Below, piece by piece: positions 45,491-53,213 of a DNA stretch of 64,000 nt. The stretch spans positions 1-64,000 of the forward strand of contig JBCBRY010000007.1 of assembly GCA_039819485.1 (NCBI GenBank). The letters are read 5' to 3'. Numbering within the stretch: position 1 is the stretch's first letter; each line of letters starts with the position of its first letter. Source of the DNA: UBA6168 sp039819485 (GTDB lineage Bacteria; Bacteroidota; Bacteroidia; Chitinophagales; Saprospiraceae). Under the pieces are notes generated by a model. It had not been told where the DNA came from. It did no database searches and worked only from the letters and a program-made list of their open reading frames with translations. The position numbers were made by a program, and so were the translations under genes.

Positions 45491-46342
45491 TTAAAATGGC
45501 GTATCTAAAATTTCCAGATCATATTTATTCAGTAAATTAATCCCGTCCCGAGAGCTGACCGGGCCAATTTCCTCATGAAGCTCCCTGATCATGCTTACCT
45601 GCGGGTCTTCAAAAATTTTATAACTTTTATTTTCAATAATATCTTTTTCAAAGAGATTCTCAAACTCATTGTAATGATCTGAGTCCAGGTAGAGAGACAC
45701 ATCTTTGAATTTTAGATTCTTATGCCTCTCAATCAGCTCTAAACCAAATTTGCTGACCAGGGCTCCAATATTGTCTATAGAAAATTTGATATGTCCGCCT
45801 ATGGGCTTGTAAAAGATATGTCCCTTTTTCCTTAAATTTTTTTCTGCAAGCTGAAATACATAATGGTCTTGGCCAGAAACATTGATAATGATCCTTGCCA
45901 AGACCCCCGGATTAAAAAGGATTTTTTTTGATTTATGGATACGGTCTTTTAGATAGGCGTTATGATATTTTCCCAAGTTTGGGGCTATCCCCCCTACACT
46001 ATCTCCATATACGAACCCATTGCCATTTTGACACAACTCTGTATCGAGCAGTTCTAATTCTTTTTGCTTGAACCAGATCAACCTTGGCGGTAGGATTTTT
46101 GTTTTTGTACCAAGACTACTGTAATACTTAGAGGCTCTTTTTATTTTCTTTTTGTCGGGAGTTGCTCCCCAGGCATATCTTTCTTTCTCCAAATTGACAA
46201 ATGACTGAATCTTTTCTTTGCTGTCACCAATGAACTCAAGGGTAAAAATGAACCATTTCTTGACTTCAATTGTCCCATCATCTCTTAGAACCCAAATTTC
46301 GCGGACATCCGGTTGTTCTTTCGTTCTAAATCCAAGTTTCAT
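45491..46342 (-). CDS. Nudix-like protein with split Nudix box
   Basis: A 283-aa cytoplasmic protein. Residues 1-145 are an unrecognised N-terminal domain. Residues 149-187 look like the first strands of a Nudix fold (ARIIINVSG, YKPIGGHIKF). A 60-residue insert follows, then E245-x7-R253-E-x-x-E-E-x-G260 (RELHEEIG), which fits the Nudix consensus GX5EX7REUXEEXG except that the leading Gly is Lys239. Metal-binding Glu residues are kept, so hydrolysis of a nucleoside diphosphate-X substrate is plausible. The protein ends only 23 residues after the box, short for the fold. A TAACTTTG box lies so close to the ATG that the mRNA may be leaderless. Confidence 0.68.
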   Translation of the reverse strand: MKLGFRTKEQPDVREIWVLRDDGTIEVKKWFIFTLEFIGDSKEKIQSFVNLEKERYAWGATPDKKKIKRASKYYSSLGTKTKILPPRLIWFKQKELELLDTELCQNGNGFVYGDSVGGIAPNLGKYHNAYLKDRIHKSKKILFNPGVLARIIINVSGQDHYVFQLAEKNLRKKGHIFYKPIGGHIKFSIDNIGALVSKFGLELIERHKNLKFKDVSLYLDSDHYNEFENLFEKDIIENKSYKIFEDPQVSMIRELHEEIGPVSSRDGINLLNKYDLEILDTPF

Positions 46343-46347
46343 TGTTG

Positions 46348-46355
46348 CAAAGTTA
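46348..46355 (-). promoter_or_regulatory. -7 box for the Nudix-like gene, probably leaderless
   Basis: On the minus strand TAACTTTG is a full match, six bases before the ATG at 46342. A start site about seven bases downstream would fall on the start codon. No TTG is seen 19-21 bp upstream. Confidence 0.4.
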
Positions 46356-46730
46356 AAGTATTTGGTGCATTTGAATTAGTGGGTTTAACCAAGTTTGTTA
46401 TGCCAAAAATGCGGTGCATTTTAAAAGTATACAAACCTTGTGCCTTCATTATGGGAAAAGCACCGGTCGAAATGGAAGATTTTTCAATAAGGTACAAAAA
46501 AAAATTGACTATCATCTGAAATCAAGTTTGCCCAACGAACATGAAAGCGGTATGGCTTATATTCGAATACAAATCAATGACTATCAATCGTATAAAATTT
46601 AACGGCTATTACATTAAAACAAATTTTTGTACAAAAACCACCTTGTACGTTCTTCCTAGCTAATTATCACTACTTCAGCTTACGGAGTAACTTGACGAAA
46701 GTTTTTTAAATTCTTTTTTCCCAACACCGA
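46356..46730. other. Spacer inside the STAND cassette, no gene supported
   Basis: This A/T-rich spacer separates the PfkB and Nudix genes. Two short plus-strand frames exist (within 46313-46602), but they have no recognisable motif and no good start signals. It contains TTAACGGCTAT near 46600, which recurs near 50483 outside the STAND gene. Confidence 0.4.
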
Positions 46731-47636
46731 TCATTCCATCAATATAAATTCCTTTACAAAGCGAGCAGTTAGCACATCCCCAAAGCTCCTTTTTTCAGCA
46801 CTGTCAAGTGCTGAATAACCGGTATTTATTTTTTCCAGTATTTCATATTTGCCATCGCCCGAAAACCGGATGACCAGTTGCACGTCAATGCTCCCCTGCC
46901 CTCCGTATCTCAATACCAGCATTCTGGCAGCGAAGTTATTTGCGATCAGGCTGATTTCATTTGGTGTTGGCTCTACAGGAAAAGGGCCGCTGCCTATAAG
47001 GTTCATTAATGTGAAATACTCTGAAATAATAACGTCTACTTTATCCCTGATTATTGAGTTGAACTCCTGCAAGCTTCTCTTAACATATATGTTGTGAGGG
47101 ACAATATCTATGATAATTTTAAAAGGTGAATTTGCGAGGATATCAATGATCTCCCTTGAATGCGGGGTTTCAAAATTGGCAAAAGGGTGGCACATCAAGA
47201 ACGCTATATCTCCCGGGCGAATTTTCAATTTATTAACAGCAATTTTCAAATTATTTAAATCATAATCATTGGTATTGTCTTTATCATAAATCATTAATCG
47301 TTTATCCTGTTTTTTGTAATAAACCAGATAAACATTTCCAGTATGCAAGTCGCTGGAGTGGTCCAATACATAGGGGATTTCGTTCTTCCTCAGGAACTTG
47401 ACAAGCTGTTTTCCTTCAGGATCATTGCCGACCTTACCAAAAACGACAGGGTCAATATTTATTTTTTTAAATTCTTTTGCGGCATTTATTCCTGTGCCGC
47501 CTATTGCAGGTTCAGGTTTCTCAAAAATCCCATCGTCCAAACCTTCGGAATATATGATGTAATCAACCATTAAATCCCCAATACATAGTACCAGGGGATT
47601 TCTTGCTTCTAAATTTTTTTGAAAAAAAAAGTCCAT
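46731..47636 (-). CDS. PfkB/ribokinase-family kinase with altered anion hole
   Basis: A 301-aa cytoplasmic protein of the ribokinase fold, which phosphorylates sugars or nucleosides. The N-terminal CIGDLMVDYI, the first signature region IGGTGINAAKEFKKINID with VVFGKVGNDPEG, and a C-terminal RSFGDVLTARF are visible. In that last motif Asp287, the catalytic base, is kept while the usual GAGD anion hole reads SFGD, so activity may be altered. ADP-heptose (RfaE-like) and nucleoside kinases are the nearest look-alikes. It lies between the STAND NTPase and the Nudix protein on the same strand; a -7 box 163 bp upstream suggests its own promoter. Confidence 0.8.
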   Translation of the reverse strand: MDFFFQKNLEARNPLVLCIGDLMVDYIIYSEGLDDGIFEKPEPAIGGTGINAAKEFKKINIDPVVFGKVGNDPEGKQLVKFLRKNEIPYVLDHSSDLHTGNVYLVYYKKQDKRLMIYDKDNTNDYDLNNLKIAVNKLKIRPGDIAFLMCHPFANFETPHSREIIDILANSPFKIIIDIVPHNIYVKRSLQEFNSIIRDKVDVIISEYFTLMNLIGSGPFPVEPTPNEISLIANNFAARMLVLRYGGQGSIDVQLVIRFSGDGKYEILEKINTGYSALDSAEKRSFGDVLTARFVKEFILME

Positions 47637-47798
47637 ATAATATAAAACGATTAAATGGTCATTGTCTTATAACTAAAATAAAACAACCAATATTAAACCT
47701 GATTCCTAATTGTGCAAAACAAGAATAAGTGCTTCATTATGAAAATAGTTTTATTGGTAAGTATTATCAGGTTGACTATTTAAACAAGCTTTTTCTTG

Positions 47799-47806
47799 CA
47801 AAGATA
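47799..47806 (-). promoter_or_regulatory. -7 box between STAND and PfkB genes
   Basis: On the minus strand TATCTTTG is a full TAnnTTTG match just after the STAND stop codon, with no TTG at the right distance. It could give the PfkB gene separate expression. Confidence 0.3.
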
Positions 47807-47808
47807 TT

Positions 47809-50340
47809 TTATATTTTTTTTAACCTGGCTATTACTTTTCTAGCTTGAAGAATCTCCTGGTTCAGGTGTAGCGTTTCACTAATATCAAGGCTCTCCCGGG
47901 CCAATTCCAATGCTTTTTCATTATTGCCTATTTCCTCGTACGCAGTTGAAAGCCTGAGCTTTATGGTACTGACATATCCTTTGCCTCCTTTTTTTTCGAA
48001 AAAATCAAGTGAATTTTCATACATCTCAATAGCTTCTTCGATACGGCCTTGATTGTAATATACCAGTCCAAGATTAGCTCTCAATCCCCAAGACCTTTCC
48101 AAATTAAAGACCTCTCCTATTTCTTCTGTATCGAACACTTTTGCTGCTTCGATAAAATTGGCTTCTGCTTCTTCCCATTTTTTTTCATCCCTTGCTATTT
48201 TGCCAAGCTCATACTTTATGTCGGCCTTAACATATTTCTGGTGTTTGTCAATCTGTACTCCCAAAAAGCTCAGTGCATTGTTACAAAGTTCTTTTGCGTC
48301 ATCAAATTGTTTTTGATACCGTTTTATTTGGGAGAACAATATCCTGGTTTGGTATTGCCAATATGCCAACGATTCATTATCCGCCGATTGTATTGCAGAT
48401 TTGATTTGATTCTCGGCAAGGGAGAACTTATCCTGCTGGCCAAATATCCAGGCGAAGCAGAATGATTTTACAAAGATCAGACTTTCCGTATCGGATAGTT
48501 CATGCGCTTTGTTCAACGCCAGTTTTCCAAAATGTATGACCATCTCCCACCGGCCTATCAAATTGAAATAATAATACAGAGGAGGGATCGTCTTCAGGAA
48601 GATCCCTGATTTGTTTCTGTTAAAGGACCACTCCGAAAGAGTTTTAATGTGTTCTCCTTCATTCATCAAAAGGTCAAAGTCTTTCCATTCCCATTCTGAG
48701 ACATGAAAAGGGTCACAATATTTTATGAGGGTCTCTATCCAGTTTTGTTCTAAGGCATCTGAAAGGATGCTGTTCTTTTTCAATTCGCTCAGTGCGTAGT
48801 TTTTTGTCAGCGGCAACATGTTGAACCGGTCGCCGGTTTTATTTATCAGGGAAAGCTTCTGCAGGTCCCCCAATGCTTCCTCGAATTTTTCCAGGTCCGG
48901 CCTCTCGTTCATTTGAACAACTTCACTCAACATCCTTCTGTTAACGCTCTTCTCAAACAGGCTCAGGGCCATTAGAAGGTTTATTGCTGGCTTTTTCTGG
49001 ATGGCCTCAACACTTTTCCTAAAACAGAACTCGGAGATGTCTCCAGTTGGATTAGTCAGAGAATTCAAAACGTATTCAATTCCATATCCCATTTTCAATC
49101 TTCCTATGGTCCATTTTATGGCCAACGGAACCCCGCCCGTATGAGCAATCAGCTTGTGCTTGTTTTCTAAGCTCAGATCGATCTCGTCTTTTATCAAGAG
49201 ATTGATTATTTCAAGGGCTTCATCATCAGAAAAACTGCCCAACCTTATTGTGTAAGTAATATCAATTCTGTGCCTCGTCGTTACGATTACCTTGGTCGGG
49301 GCGGGCACCTCCCGCAAGAAATTGATAAGGTTGCTGTCGTCAATGGTTTCAAGGTTATCGATGATTAACAAAGTCCGGTTATTTGACAATATGTTTTTGA
49401 TAAACATGGCCTCCGTATGGAACCCATCTTTAACATATTCTTCCTCCTGTCCGGCAACATGGACTATTTCATTAAATAAATCTTCCAGGGTATTGAACGG
49501 TTCGTGCCTTTCCGTAATCCCTTCCGCCATCAAGACATCCCTCTTCCCTGAAACCCATACAATCTGATCAAATTTCTCTTCTCCCAATTCATCATATTTT
49601 TCTTTAAAATAATGCCCGATTTCAAGTGCCAGCGTTGATTTCCCCACCCCGCCAATCCCATCAATAGAGATCAGAAAATGACGGCTTTCAGGGTAGGGCT
49701 TCAACAGGTTTTTTAACAGGGAAATCTCTTTTCTTCTACCGATAAAATAAGGAAAATTCTTTTGTGGCAAATTATGCTTGGGCAATTGTTGTTTGGCCTT
49801 TTCGTCATATAGCTTCGACCCTTCTGCCAGGTTCTTTTTTATATCCTTAAGCAGGGAAACAAGGTCTGAAGTATTTTGAAGAATCCCTTTTGAATTCTCA
49901 GAGCTGTTCTTTTGATAATACAGGACAAAGTGGGGCTGTAGGTCCTCGATGCTGAGTATGTTTTTTCCAATCAGCGAAATGAATAAGCTTACGGCTTCCT
50001 CCACCCGCCTCCGGTCAGCTATCTCGGGAAGCACTGCTGCATAGGAAGCTGTTTCGTTGCGATGAATTCTTTCCTTAAATTCAAATGGACTTGTTATTAT
50101 ACCAACGACCAGCTCCTTTACCACCGGTAATTCAGCTAACTTTAATTTATTCTCAATTATTCCGCTTATTAATTCTGGATCTTTTTCCTGATAAATCTCT
50201 TTAAATTCTTCCTCGGCCACTTCGATTGCATGCTTAATCTGTCTGTTCAGTTTTTTTTCCTTAACTACATTTTTAATTGATACATTAAAGATTTCAGTTA
50301 CTACACCATCTAAAACTTCGGTTATTAATCCTTCTATCAT
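47809..50340 (-). CDS. STAND (NB-ARC) NTPase with TPR sensor domain
   Basis: An 843-aa cytoplasmic signal-transduction ATPase. Residues 1-190 are an unrecognised helical N-terminal region, where STAND proteins carry their effector or adaptor. The NB-ARC core has Walker A GIGGVGKST (228-236), Walker B LLIIDN (324-329), sensor TTRHR (354-358) and the GGVPLA motif (402-407). The last 300 residues are TPR repeats (clearest at 740-835, such as ANLGLVYYNQGRIEEAIEMY), the usual ligand sensor. Such proteins oligomerise on ligand binding, and many act in anti-phage defence. It heads a run of four same-strand genes with nucleotide- or sugar-active enzymes, so it may sense their product or its loss. Confidence 0.9.
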   Translation of the reverse strand: MIEGLITEVLDGVVTEIFNVSIKNVVKEKKLNRQIKHAIEVAEEEFKEIYQEKDPELISGIIENKLKLAELPVVKELVVGIITSPFEFKERIHRNETASYAAVLPEIADRRRVEEAVSLFISLIGKNILSIEDLQPHFVLYYQKNSSENSKGILQNTSDLVSLLKDIKKNLAEGSKLYDEKAKQQLPKHNLPQKNFPYFIGRRKEISLLKNLLKPYPESRHFLISIDGIGGVGKSTLALEIGHYFKEKYDELGEEKFDQIVWVSGKRDVLMAEGITERHEPFNTLEDLFNEIVHVAGQEEEYVKDGFHTEAMFIKNILSNNRTLLIIDNLETIDDSNLINFLREVPAPTKVIVTTRHRIDITYTIRLGSFSDDEALEIINLLIKDEIDLSLENKHKLIAHTGGVPLAIKWTIGRLKMGYGIEYVLNSLTNPTGDISEFCFRKSVEAIQKKPAINLLMALSLFEKSVNRRMLSEVVQMNERPDLEKFEEALGDLQKLSLINKTGDRFNMLPLTKNYALSELKKNSILSDALEQNWIETLIKYCDPFHVSEWEWKDFDLLMNEGEHIKTLSEWSFNRNKSGIFLKTIPPLYYYFNLIGRWEMVIHFGKLALNKAHELSDTESLIFVKSFCFAWIFGQQDKFSLAENQIKSAIQSADNESLAYWQYQTRILFSQIKRYQKQFDDAKELCNNALSFLGVQIDKHQKYVKADIKYELGKIARDEKKWEEAEANFIEAAKVFDTEEIGEVFNLERSWGLRANLGLVYYNQGRIEEAIEMYENSLDFFEKKGGKGYVSTIKLRLSTAYEEIGNNEKALELARESLDISETLHLNQEILQARKVIARLKKI

Positions 50341-50684
50341 AATTCATATAATTAATTGGTCAATAATATGATTAGCATTTACTCTTCAACGGACAACTCC
50401 CCTTTACTGAATTTGCTTGGCAATTAGCCAGCAGTCAATCAGTCTTAAATTGTTTAAATATTTCTTATATGAAAAACACAGTTAAAATTAACGGCTATAA
50501 TACCAACCGTATGATTCTGCACGAAAATCGGTATTTAATATTAAAAAACAAAAAAAACCAACAATAGCCAAAGCAATATTTCTTCAAACAATTTAGGCCG
50601 CTCACACTTAACAATAAAACATTTTATTCCCCAAGGCTCCATCGAGTAATTACGAACATCTTTATCTTTACCTCTAAAAAAAGC
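50341..50684. other. Divergent intergenic region, no gene seen
   Basis: This 344-bp spacer lies between the divergent STAND and recD2 genes. It is A/T-rich near the STAND start and has no convincing frame or full promoter match. Confidence 0.45.
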
Positions 50685-52844
50685 TTGGATACCATCACCG
50701 GCCATATCGAACGCATTACTTTCCAAAATTCCGAAAACGGCTATACCGTCGCCCGCTTGCAGGAACCGAAGAAAAAAGAACTGACCACCATCGTCGGTAC
50801 CATGACTTCGGTACAGGTAGGCGAGACTTTGCGCTGCCAGGGGTTTTGGAAAAACGATCCAAAATTTGGTTTTCAATTTGTAGTGCAGGATTACCAGGTC
50901 ACACAACCCGCAACGATCCGGGGCATAAAAAAATACCTCGCCAGCGGCATGATCAAAGGCGTCGGCAAACATTTTGCCGAGCAGATCGTGAACAAATACG
51001 GAAACAAAACACTCGAAGTAATTGACCAAAACCCCGATGTTTTACGGGAGGATATTGATGGTATCGGTCCCAAAAGAATTGAAAAAATAAAAAAGGGCTG
51101 GGCCGAACAAAAAGCCATCCGGGAAGTGATGACTTTTTTGATGGGCTACGGAATCAGTCCGACATATGCGCAAAAGGTCTTTAAAACTTATGGCGACGAT
51201 AGTATTAAAATAATTAAAGACAACCCGTACCAACTTGCCCGTGATATTTGGGGCATCGGTTTTAAAACGGCCGACCAGACCGCACAAAAATTAGGGATCA
51301 AAAAAGAAAGTGATATTCGAATTGATGCGGGAGTCGAATATGCGCTGCACCAAATTTCCGACGACGGGCACACCTGTTTTCCAGTGGATAAATTTTTAGA
51401 AAAAGCCCAGGAATTATTGGAAGTGGATGCAAATTTAATTGCTGCCCGGCTGGCATACATTGAGCAGGAAGAAAGAATAATTATTTCCCCATTGATGATT
51501 GATGAAAAACCAACGGCCTGTGTCTGGCTACAATTATTTCACGTATGCGAAACGGGAATTGGCAAAGAATTAAAACGAATAAAAAAAGGCACTTCTAATT
51601 TGCGGGAAGTAAAAATAAAAGAGGCCGTCTCGTGGGCAGAAAAAAAATTAAATATTCAGTTGGCCGAAAATCAGCGGCTCGCCGTCGGCACTTCTTTAAG
51701 TGAAAAAATTCACATCATTACCGGCGGACCAGGCACCGGAAAAAGTACGATCACCAAAGTTATTTTATTGGTCAGCCATCAACTGACTTCCAAAATAATG
51801 CTCGCTGCCCCGACTGGTCGTGCCGCCAAACGCATGGCTGAAATTACGGGCATGCCCGCCAGCACTATCCATACTTTATTGGAATTTGATTTTTCAAATA
51901 ATGGATTTAAAAGAGACCGGGAAAACCCACTCGACTGCGATTTATTAATCGTGGACGAAGCGAGCATGATCGACACGGTGTTGATGTACAACCTGTTAAA
52001 AGCCGTACCGGCCACGGCCCGGCTAATTTTGGTCGGCGATGTCGACCAGTTGCCGAGTGTCGGAGCAGGAAGCGTTTTAAACGATTTAATGGATTCGGAA
52101 AAAATTCCGATCACGCGCCTGACAGAAATATTCAGGCAGGCCGCCAATTCAAAAATAATCACTAATGCCCATAAAGTAAATGCCGGTGAATTTCCCGATA
52201 TATCGAATAATAAAAACAGCGACTTTTTTTTCATGGAGCAAGACGACTCCGAAAAAATCCCGGAATTGATTTGCCAATTGGTAGAGGCCCGTTTGCCGAA
52301 GGCATATAAATTTGATCCGTTTTTGGACATACAGGTTTTGAGCCCGATGAACCGGGGAATTATCGGCAATCGAAATTTAAATGAAGTTTTACAAAATAAA
52401 TTAAATCCCAGCTACGAACCATTGGTCAAACTCGGCCGCACCTTCCACGTGAACGACAAAGTGATGCAGCTCCGCAACAATTACGACCTTGAAGTATTTA
52501 ATGGCGATGTCGGCTACATTCGCCACATCGACCGGGAAGAACATGAATTAATTGTGGAAATAGATGGCCGGGATATCATTTATGATTTTACCGACCTCGA
52601 CCAACTGACGCTCGCCTACTCCGTCAGCATCCATAAATACCAGGGCAGCGAGTGCCCGTGTATTATTATCCCGATTCATACGTCGCATTATATGATGCTT
52701 TATCGGAATTTAATTTATACCGGAATTACGCGCGGAAAAAAACTGGTCATTTTAGTGGGGTCGAAAAAAGCACTTTATATGGCGGTGCGAAATGACAAAG
52801 CAGTAAAGAGATTTACAGGGTTGCTGGAGGTGATGCAAAAGTAG
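50685..52844 (+). CDS. recD2: RecD2-type ATP-dependent 5'-3' DNA helicase
   Basis: A 719-aa superfamily 1B helicase of the RecD2/TraA type, acting in DNA repair and not as part of RecBCD. The N-terminal domain (ITGHIERITFQNSENGYTVARLQ), helix-hairpin-helix segments (IDGIGPKRIEKI, IWGIGFKTAD), Walker A GGPGTGKST, DEAS (motif II, LLIVDEASMID), GDVDQLPSVGAG, and late motifs TLAYSVSIHKYQGSE and YTGITRGKK are all present. The start is a TTG at 50685; no ATG lies in frame upstream, and the resulting N-terminus fits the family. It diverges from the STAND cassette. Confidence 0.93.
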   Translation: MDTITGHIERITFQNSENGYTVARLQEPKKKELTTIVGTMTSVQVGETLRCQGFWKNDPKFGFQFVVQDYQVTQPATIRGIKKYLASGMIKGVGKHFAEQIVNKYGNKTLEVIDQNPDVLREDIDGIGPKRIEKIKKGWAEQKAIREVMTFLMGYGISPTYAQKVFKTYGDDSIKIIKDNPYQLARDIWGIGFKTADQTAQKLGIKKESDIRIDAGVEYALHQISDDGHTCFPVDKFLEKAQELLEVDANLIAARLAYIEQEERIIISPLMIDEKPTACVWLQLFHVCETGIGKELKRIKKGTSNLREVKIKEAVSWAEKKLNIQLAENQRLAVGTSLSEKIHIITGGPGTGKSTITKVILLVSHQLTSKIMLAAPTGRAAKRMAEITGMPASTIHTLLEFDFSNNGFKRDRENPLDCDLLIVDEASMIDTVLMYNLLKAVPATARLILVGDVDQLPSVGAGSVLNDLMDSEKIPITRLTEIFRQAANSKIITNAHKVNAGEFPDISNNKNSDFFFMEQDDSEKIPELICQLVEARLPKAYKFDPFLDIQVLSPMNRGIIGNRNLNEVLQNKLNPSYEPLVKLGRTFHVNDKVMQLRNNYDLEVFNGDVGYIRHIDREEHELIVEIDGRDIIYDFTDLDQLTLAYSVSIHKYQGSECPCIIIPIHTSHYMMLYRNLIYTGITRGKKLVILVGSKKALYMAVRNDKAVKRFTGLLEVMQK

Positions 52845-53108
52845 TTCTTATTTAATTTTATTTCCGAGCACAGGACAAGACTGAAAAATGATGATTTATT
52901 CAAATACCAGACTTTTGTTATCACGGAAAATTACGATCCTGGCGGGGTTGCCGTTTGGGAAGGAATAGATTGCCACTTAACGGATTATAATGACCTGCCT
53001 GTTTTATTTAACAGTAACAATACAAGATTAACTGCTCAAGATATACAGGTCGTTAATTCGAACCTATTACTTTTAATGGAAGAAAACCCGAATAAAAAAC
53101 AAATGTAA
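52845..53108 (+). pseudogene. Gene remnant after recD2
   Basis: After the recD2 stop the same frame stays open for 87 more codons to TAA at 53106, with protein-like composition (KYQTFVITENYDPGGVAVWEG, DYNDLPVLFNSNN). There is no start codon before the middle, so it is probably the 3' end of a lost gene. I do not recognise it. RecD2 itself is full length, so readthrough is unlikely. Confidence 0.4.
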
Positions 53109-53192
53109 AGATGGCGTCGAATGTACAGAGGAAGAACACGCCGAAAATAGACGAGAGTTTCGGGTACTTTCAAATTAATAATGAACGAAAAA

Positions 53193-53213
53193 TTCTTCAT
53201 TCTTCATTCTTCA
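53193..53213. repeat. Heptad array (three TTCTTCA) abutting purF
   Basis: TTCTTCA occurs three times in tandem (53193-53213), ending exactly one base before the purF stop codon at its 3' side. Related inverted words (AATGAAC) lie about 15 bp to the left. Confidence 0.65.

Noticed and set aside
46313..46602. Small plus-strand genes in the PfkB-Nudix spacer
   Set aside because: No motif, no promoter match and overlap with the Nudix start region.
46597..50490. TTAACGGCTAT at about 46600 and 50483 as ends of a mobile unit
   Set aside because: Only 11 bp is shared, the copies do not flank the whole cassette, and no target duplication is visible.
50541..51029. 162-codon minus-strand frame overlapping recD2
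   Set aside because: It is antisense to the conserved N-terminal domain of RecD2 and has no family features.
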